A DNA stretch of 64,000 bases, from contig JACEVL010000517.1 of assembly GCA_020284085.1 (NCBI GenBank), forward strand, positions 1,035,337-1,099,336, read 5' to 3'. Position 1 is the first letter of the stretch. Every line of letters begins with the position of its first letter. Source of the DNA: Aporrectodea caliginosa. Lineage: Eukaryota; Annelida; Clitellata; Crassiclitellata; Lumbricidae. This document shows positions 24,701 through 33,700 of this stretch, in pieces. The translations under genes were made by a program, and so were the position numbers. Below the pieces are notes generated by a model. That model saw only the letters and a program-made list of their open reading frames with translations, did not search any database and was not told the DNA's origin.

Positions 24701-27700
24701 TACACACCGTTTCCATGTGACTGATAGTCATGTATACAAACTTCTGAGATATTTCTTAGAGGTACTTTACAAATATGTGTATACTAGCAGTTTTTACCCG
24801 GCGTTCGCCCGGGTTTTCCCCAGGCGTAATTTATAACGGCTGCAAATAAAGGTTACTTACTTACTACTATATTTGATGATGGGCTTCAAATATTTAAGAA
24901 CATGTCCATGTATCTGAATGGAAACGATATTTAGAGGTGAAAGTAGTTGCTTTGCCCGTGTACTGCACGGGTTATCTCTACCTTATATAGGCGTATTATT
25001 TGTTCCCCGGGCTAAATGATTATAATAGACTAAGCTCGGCCGTTTTTCTATAACCTATTTTCTATTATAGGCGTATTATTTGTTCCCCAGGCTAAATAAA
25101 ATAGACGAAGTTCGGCCGTTATTGCGATTGTAATTTTTCGGAGCGACCCGCGTCTTTTAACGAAAGCGCCTGATTTGAAAATTAAGCCCGCGTGACGTAA
25201 GATTGCATATTTAGCCCGCATGACGTGGACAAATGGCCATACTATGGCCGGTATTATAATATAGATTCGTTAATAGTTGGAAATTTAAAATGTCCATATA
25301 TCGGCGTTTATATAAAATTGCGAGCTGAAAATAGTCGCGTTGACCTAGACGTGGCATAATAATGTTTTGTAAATTTTGTAAATCGCTAAAGCGTTCCGTT
25401 TCGGAGCCTTTACACAACAGACAAACATACAAACAAACGGAAGGACAACGTAAACAGACTTTGCCTTATAATATAGATTTATATGCATATACACTCAACA
25501 TAAGCACTTTTTATGCAACTCTCAAATAGTTTTTCAAAGTTGAAGTCAGTTGCTAATGTGGATTTATGGAAAATGGTCATACGTAGTGATGTAGCTTTTC
25601 CGGAAAAGTATTTTGCGGAAAATTGTCCGGAAATTTTCCAGAAATTTTCCGGAAATTTTCCGCAGAACCGGAAAAATACATTTAACTCAGATTTTCAGTA
25701 TGAGACGACACTAGAAAATTTATGTTTTTTAAGTTCCTTTTATTTACAGTATTTCTGTCAATGCGGGCAATGTTCACCTTAAAAGAATTAAAATAAACAT
25801 TAAAGACTGTTCATTAGAGGTTCAGGCTAGAGTAGCCTAGTTTGATAAGTTGTTAGTGTTATAAACTATCAGTATATACTGTCTGGCAATTTGACATTTC
25901 GTCAGCTGCTCAGCTATTAGTCAGCTTTGCCTTAGTCCATACACCACTCACAGAAGGCAACAGCTCATAGACAAACAATTAAACTAAAAAACACCTTCTT
26001 TTGCTACTTACCAAGAAAAGCAGATTTGAAAATGGATTAGCGGTCTGTAGATTAGTGTCAGACCGCAATGGCAATAACATTATATTTTCAGACATAAAAT
26101 AATAGTATTTTAGGCCAGAATTAATTTGTTGCAGTGTTAAAATGGTGTCTGTAATACTACTGAATCAATTGCTGTTTTTGTATCATATTTTCATAACTAA
26201 AATAGACTAAATCGTAAAAATATTGTTTCTAACTTAACAGTGAAGTTTAATTCCAATTAATTCCTAAATGTATTGTCGTTGTTGAGCCTTGTGAACACAC
26301 TGAACAGTAAGCTCTAACAGTGCCATCTATTGAATAAACATATCAGTTATAACTACATAAGACAGTTTAGAGTGAGTGATGTTTAAAATTTAAAATTTAA
26401 ATTGTTATTTAGAAATATTATATTGACGGAAAAATATCGGGAAATTTTCCGGAAAAAAACAGTGGAAATTTTCCGAAATTTTCCGGAAAAATATGAAATT
26501 TTCCGGACAATTTTTCCGCCTCACATCACTAGTCATACGTGCAATGCTTCTCAACAACGATCGTCATCTAATATTGTACTGAATGCCCTGAGAGCATATA
26601 AAAAATTTGAAGTAAACTCCTTGGCAGCTGATGCGTTTCCTCTGAGGCTCTGAGCTTGGTGATTCTACAGAGATATTTAGTAATTCAACGCAATTCAGAA
26701 TTGTGTTGCTGGCTTCATGATGGTCATAATGGCTGGTTGCTAATGTATTGACTATTACATAGTTTTCAAATCCTGCTGCCTCATATTTAATTTAAATATC
26801 AACGAGCTGTGTATTTGCAAAGGGAAGGCCATCCTGTTGTTTGCTTGTTATATGTGCTTCTCTGTCTTTCATACCATTTCAATGGATGTATTTTGCTCAT
26901 CAGTGTGCTTAGGAATGTGTGATTACTAGTTATAGAAAACACCTTTGTAGACTGACAGACACTTGACTATCATGAAACAGAGATCTTGACTGTAGCCAAG
27001 ACTGAAGTTGAGCTCTTTTATGTGTTTATACGTCTTTAGAGGAAGCCATCCAAAGAAGATATGCGCATTGAAGTCGTCAGTGGAACACTGAAATCGTCAG
27101 GAGATGCATACCTGATGCAGTTGGCAGATGTGCCACCTCCCCCATGTTCTTCCAATATATCACCTCCGGTGCAAGCCTCCCCTCCTTCAGGTGACTTTAC
27201 TGTTGATGGTGCTTTATAACCTCAAGGATTTTAGGTATCTATTCAGTATTTACATTACTTTACAGTACTTGGTATTAATTATCTGCCCAATAGTGTTTAA
27301 GTAGGCAGTTTAACAATATTGTCATTTGGTTTCACTTGTTTCTTAAAATTCTAGATATAAATTACATTCATAATAATACATTCATAATATAATATGTGTT
27401 ATAGTATCATATGATTATTATTATATAATTTTATATATTATAATATTATATTATAATTACATTCACACACCTGTAGAACACCATTTTGCTTTGTGAATGA
27501 GTTCTTTGTTTATTTGAGTCTTTGTTAATGTACTTTCAGAAGCATTTGTGAAAAGATCAAAATCAATTCAGGTGACTTCAACTCATTTAAATGTATTAGT
27601 ACACTTTAATACATTAAAAGAAAAGACTTGAGTTTCTTCTGTCTAAAATTTGTGCAGTCAGATGCCTTGATTGGATGGATGCTTCTTTTGCCAATCACTG

Positions 27701-30700
27701 CACATTCAAAATCGCTAACTGACACAGATATTGAGATATACTGTTGATGGTTGTTTGTAGCTCCATGATTTAAGTGAATTTGAATATGCGGTGTTGGCAC
27801 AAAATTTCATGATTATATTTTGCTACTACTTGTAAGCATATTGGTTGATTGACAAAGAATCAAGAAAGGTACAAAAGTTTGCTTCACATGCCATAATTAA
27901 TTGTACATATAATTATATGATCCCAGCATTATCTGTTTTTGGGAATTGTTGTACAGGCATTTACGTAGTAAACGTCTGCTGTATCAGAATCTGTACTGGC
28001 TTTTGGGTCTTGAAGTTTTCCTTTTGATTTTCACACAAAGGCCTTTTCTTTACTTCCATGACTTGTCCTAGTGGACGTCAATCAAATTGACCCTAGGTTC
28101 TGTTTTAACATTGAAAGTATTATGATGAAGCCATTGTGGTTTTTACAGTGGTGCTACACAACATTTGGTTAAAATCAGATTAGGTGAATGTGGAATTATC
28201 ATGCTTTGCTGCCTATTTTCTCCAGGCGCCATGTCATTCAAACCTACGAATGCAGCAACTTGATACAGGGACTGCTGCAGATCGACGAATGCCATACGAG
28301 AGCTGTCAATCACTCCAGTGCTCAAGTGGTTATGGAACTATGACAAATATCAGCGCTAGCTCAATTGAAGCAGTGGAATCCCCTGGAGGTTAATAACAAC
28401 TTGTCTTTGGATGATGCATATAAGTTGTTAGTTGTTAGTTATATAGGATTATAGGTGAGTTGATATAAAGGTTCATCTCCATTATGAAATTTTGAAAGAA
28501 ATATGCATGACTTAATTAAAATAAGAGAAAGCCAAAAGTTTACATCCCTTAAGCCAACTGTTTACAGCAGGCGTTTACTACTCAATAATCACAGTATTGG
28601 TACCACATATGACCACACAAAAGTTAACAAATATATTCTTACAAATCAACCCTACAAATGAATTCAAATTCTCCAATAGTGACATTTGGGACCATTTGCT
28701 ATTTATAGATACATAAGTCATTGGCTGGTTTTGTTGCCTTGGGATGAACAGAGTCTTTAGCATTAATTGTAATATGCTAGAAACATGCCATGATGATTAA
28801 CTACAGCAACAGAATACTATTGTTGATCTCCAATCATGAGGAACACTAATAGCTTCTTGACTTTGTTTATGAAAACTCTAATTGGTATCTCTGACTTTGT
28901 TGTATGAGTTGTATTTCTTTTAAATGTGTGGTTATCAGTAAGGTAAAGCATTTAACCCTTTAACGACGAGCTGCTTATGGTTTCCCATTTTAGTACATGC
29001 TCGTCGTTAAAGGGTTAATGAAATATAGCACAACAAATAAGAATTTAAAACTATTCAGGTAAATGTCTGATATTTCATCTAAAATTATGTTTAACAGCTT
29101 TACATTTTGTTTTATCTTCTTATTTCTCTTCCATCAGTTTCCCGACGATGAGGCCCTTATGAAGCCTCTCCTGTGTTCTCTATTCCGTACTATGCTGCCG
29201 ATCTTCGTTAACGAAGATTTTGTTTTATACTGAAATACAAATAGGCATTCACTGTTAATGGTCCATAATTTAAATCAGATATTTTATAATACTTTGGTTC
29301 CACCTTGGTAATGACATTTCCTGTCACTCTTGGAGAATTTGAATCCATTTTTAGAGTTGATTTGTAAGAATAAATTTGTCAACTTTTGTGTGGTCATATG
29401 TGGTACCAATACTGTGTAAACAGTATTGGCTTTGGGGATGTGAACTTTTGGCTTTCTCTTATTTTAATGAAGTCATGCATATTTCTTTCAAAATTTCATA
29501 ATGGAGGTGAACCTTTATATCAACTCACCTATGCAACCTAGTCATGCCCTTTGTGTCTTGTTATATTATTGCTTTGCCTCTAACATACAGTCAGGCCCTT
29601 GGTAGATTATATAAATGCCGCTCCTTTGATTTAAATATGTTATAGTTTATCGCATCGTTGACATTTCTAGTTAGCATTTCATGTTGGCAGCATCCTGGTA
29701 GACAATTCCTGTTTAATGTTCTGCAGTTTACGAAATGTTACCAGACGATCTTCAAACATGTGACATTCCAAGAGTCAACAAGTACTGCACACTTCCAAAC
29801 AAGCGGGCATTCACAGGGCCCCAAAGAACCTCTCCATACAAGCCTTCGTCTACAGGTGACAACACTACTACTTAAATATGTTACCTCATTTAATCCTGTT
29901 GATGTTTGTTAAATAATTTATTTTAAATTTTTTTAATATTGCTGTCATTTCAATGTACAGTTTTCTGGTGATGTACAGTTTAGTGGTGATCATTTATTTC
30001 GATTTCTGTGACTATCAGGAAGAAGTTGAGCATTTACCAATTTTGGATATGAGCTACTATTCCAGTCTTATCTAGAAACTTCTATAGTGCAGTCTTGGCA
30101 TCAATTGCTATATTCTGCATTCCATAGTTGCCGTCTTTTGGGCAGAACCGATCTACATCCAAGAAGCCACAGAGACCAGAAGGCAAGCTAAGGAGGATTA
30201 GAACAATGAGCTACATGCTGTCTACACATGCTATCAGTAACCTTGCATGTTTGGACAGTGAACCCAGTTCTACTTTGGTGACATGGAAAGCACCAACTGT
30301 CCATCTACTTGAGAAGGAGGATCCATGTCATATATAGCTCTCCTATTCAGCGCCATTTATGAATTTTCAGAGCAGCACCATTCTTGGAGTGGTGGGGTTT
30401 ATGCATGCACTGTGCTCAATCAGGAAAGAGCCAATCTTTGTTCATAACCATGTTTCTCAAACACTGCAGTCCCTTGTTGTCATTTTCTTTATTTAGTACA
30501 ATATGATTTAGGAACTCAGAATACAGAAGGCATCACATTGTCAACTGAGGGTCAGGTGTGTCAAATGATATCGACTGTGTGAGAGCACATTCTGCTTTAA
30601 ACTTGTTGCGAGTATCATTCAGCCGTGGATAACATCATACTGAAAGGCCAATAAGGAACATCTTTGAAACTTTCTGTATCAATGTACTAAGGTTTGCTAA

Positions 30701-33700
30701 TGCAACATATTTAGCTAATGCAACATATTTAGCTAATGCAACATATTTAGCTAATGCAACATATTTATTTATAGAAAACTGAAACATTTATAGACAGACA
30801 CTTTTGACAGGCAGACTTTTCTCATCTCATTCATTTTCACAATTCCCTAACTGGTAAATTAACAACTTAAAGGAAAAATGCAAATTTAATTGCATTAGCC
30901 AGCTTTCCATTCACTCAGTGTGGTCATAGGTCTCTGTATTCTGCAATGCAGGGTGATACTCCCTGCTGGTGTGAATCTGCTCTTCATTCTCTTGCATTTG
31001 AGCATCCTCAATAACTTTCACTGACTGAGAGTGGTTCTTACATTTTCAAGAGCTTTAACCATTTAACGAGGAGCATGTAGTAAAAATGACTTTGAAACCA
31101 ATGCAGCTCATTATTAAAGAATTAAAGACAGCTTTTTCCTTCTGACTGATATACTTGTGTAAAACGCTTCTGAGAGATTCTTAGATTATGCTGGACAATT
31201 GTTTTCTTATAATTAAAATTCAATTAAAGTTGGGTTGCCAGGTAATTATCAAATATCTATTTTTGTGTGGTTAGCAGCAGAATGTTGTCGACATTATACA
31301 AGAAAGTTCATTTGCTGTAGAATAAATTTTAATATTTTGACATATCTTGCTCTTTATGCAAGTTTCATACACTTAAATGTTTTACAGTTGTACAGACGTA
31401 TCCTGTTTCAGCCATATTTTATGAACTGAATGTAAATTTGCAGTTGTTTTGTTGCCCTTACGTCTGCTATGTTGCTGGATATTATGTTGTTGTCAAGACT
31501 AACTTGCTCCTGAATTTTAATATGTCCTAGTTGTAAATTGCTATTAACCTTGATAACCAGCGATCATTGCATTTTCGCCATTTGCTCTAAAGTGAAACTG
31601 CATGTTGTGCCTAGGTGGTATAATTGTTTTGTCCACGAGTGTTAATTACTGCAGGGCAGTTAATTTATCCACGTAGTGGGCCTGTGTCTCTTTCTGTTGT
31701 GCATCTGAACAACTTCCAAAATTAGCCGCTTTCAGTTGCACTTTTGCGTCTCTTAATTACTAACATTATTGAGCGGCTTTTAACAGTACACCCTTCAAAT
31801 TGGGAGCACAACATTTTTGCTTAATTAAAACACATTGTTTTGTATTTTCTGGTGTCAAGAGGGAATCCTTTTCAGCAGATAATAGTCACTGAAATCCCAG
31901 CGAAATCGTGCAAGAATTCTCTGAACTCATTACAGTGTGATGTAAATATATGTGGGATTCATCTATCCATCTCAATACTTCAGCTGAGCTTTCTCTTCTT
32001 GTTCATTATCATAGATGACAGCAATAGCTAATGTGTTGACTTTTTGTGGGTTTTGGTGAAATACGTTAGTGAAAGCTTTAGGAAATGCTGATGTATAGCG
32101 TATGTGTTGCATCTTATCTTTGAGAGGTTTGCATCTCTTTGTCATCTGTACCTAGCCTCTGCTGCACGAGTTACCTGGTTCCAACTGATCATCAAGGCTC
32201 TCACAATACAAAATGGAAGTTTAGCCATTGTCAACCTATCATTTTAGAATAGGTTACGTACCAGCCTATAAAATGAGTTTATTGATGTCCTCTTCTTGTT
32301 TAATTGTACATTTATATAGTGTGGCTCAAAGGGGAACCCAACTCAGAGGTGCTCTCTGCACTAACCCATATGATGTTAAATGTCATTACGAACGAATATA
32401 TTACATCAGTTGGCAAACTGATACACAGTAAGCTGAAAGGGTCGCAAGTCGTTGGCCCACGCACACGTGTGGAACCAACCAAAGGATTCCCATCAACAGC
32501 TGACAGATGTCATCAATGGATTATAATTTCATATGTCATAAGCACTGAAAATCTGTTTTCCATTGCAATTTTGGGTTGTCCAGTCGAAAGCACACCTGGA
32601 GAATTTCTTTTGAAGAAGTGATATGTTAATGTCCAATTATGATTATGATTTCCTTTGTACCTCTGAAACATATGCAACAGAGAGCTGTTCCCTGTATATT
32701 GTGTGTAGTTAGGTGATTGTTCTGTCGGTGCTTTCATGTCAAGCAGGTGTAGTCTCAAGACTCTTGTGTTTCAGCTTACTTACTATGATTTCTATTTCTG
32801 TGATCTTTTGGATTTTGACAGGGCATCTCCAATGGATTATGATATTGACAGCATTTTCACTTACAGTCGCCAAGACATATGCCATATGAACTTGAGTTGA
32901 TTTATGCCAAGTGCTTCATGACAGCACATGGCCTCACGGGACCAATGCTTTATGATGTTGTGCGAATGACCACTGCTGCTTGTTGTACGCATCACTAGTA
33001 TGGGTGGGGTTTTGTGGGGCAGCAGGAGCGCAATAGACTTCAGTCCGTGATGGACTGTCTGATCCGACTACGATACCTACCAGAGGATAACCCAACATTA
33101 GAACAGCTGTGTAGAACAGCAGATGGGAACCTTTTTACTGCTGCCTTGGTGAACCCAGGCCATGTTCTGAACCCGCTCCTCCCTCCTGTAAGGACACTCC
33201 CCTATTCCCTGCGTCCCAGACTGCATGACCAAATCGTCCCACTTGCAGACAACTTGAGGAAGGAAGGATTTTTAACAATAATGCTTTATGATGCTTACCT
33301 GTAATTCATGTAAGCCAAAGTGCGGTTATGCAGTTTTATAAATAAAGAATATACTTACTTACTTATGTGCACTGCACTGTAATAACAGCGCTATAGAACT
33401 AATAATTAGATAGACTGTTGTGAAAGTGGTCATTGAGATATGTTATGTTGTAAATGTAAGAAGTATTGTGAATTGTTTTGTAGTTCTACAGGACATGTTT
33501 ACCAGTGGTAGGCACTTCACAGAAATGTCTGAGGGCCCAGACACCTACCGGTCTGTGCCTATGCCTCCAATGCCAGTTCAGCGACAGCCAGCAATCATTG
33601 ACAGTGACGAAGACTTTCCTCTGCCTCCCCCACCAGAAGAACTGCTTTATCCGGTGGAAGGGCAAGGCTGTCAAGAGCCGCCCCATCAGAGGAGACCAAG

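Larger units (their letters stand above)
29856..33483 (+). other. Intron 12 of the MTSS1-like gene
   Basis: Holds the 18-bp tandem repeat, a piggyBac-like mini-element, an L2 tail and a TTAC-tailed LINE. A 71-codon open stretch starts after an AG at 30122, but its phase does not fit exon 12. The remainder shows nothing recognisable. Confidence 0.6.

Noticed and set aside
30124..30337. A 71-codon open stretch after an AG, basic at its start, as a further MTSS1-like exon
   Set aside because: Its phase does not fit exon 12; the frame that would fit stops after about 25 codons, and no family motif is visible. It could be an alternative exon but cannot be supported.
33014..33304. 97-codon frame upstream of the terminal MTSS1-like exon as a host exon
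   Set aside because: The same protein end recurs at 63574-63972 with the same kind of TTAC/TAAG tail, so it is a LINE remnant.
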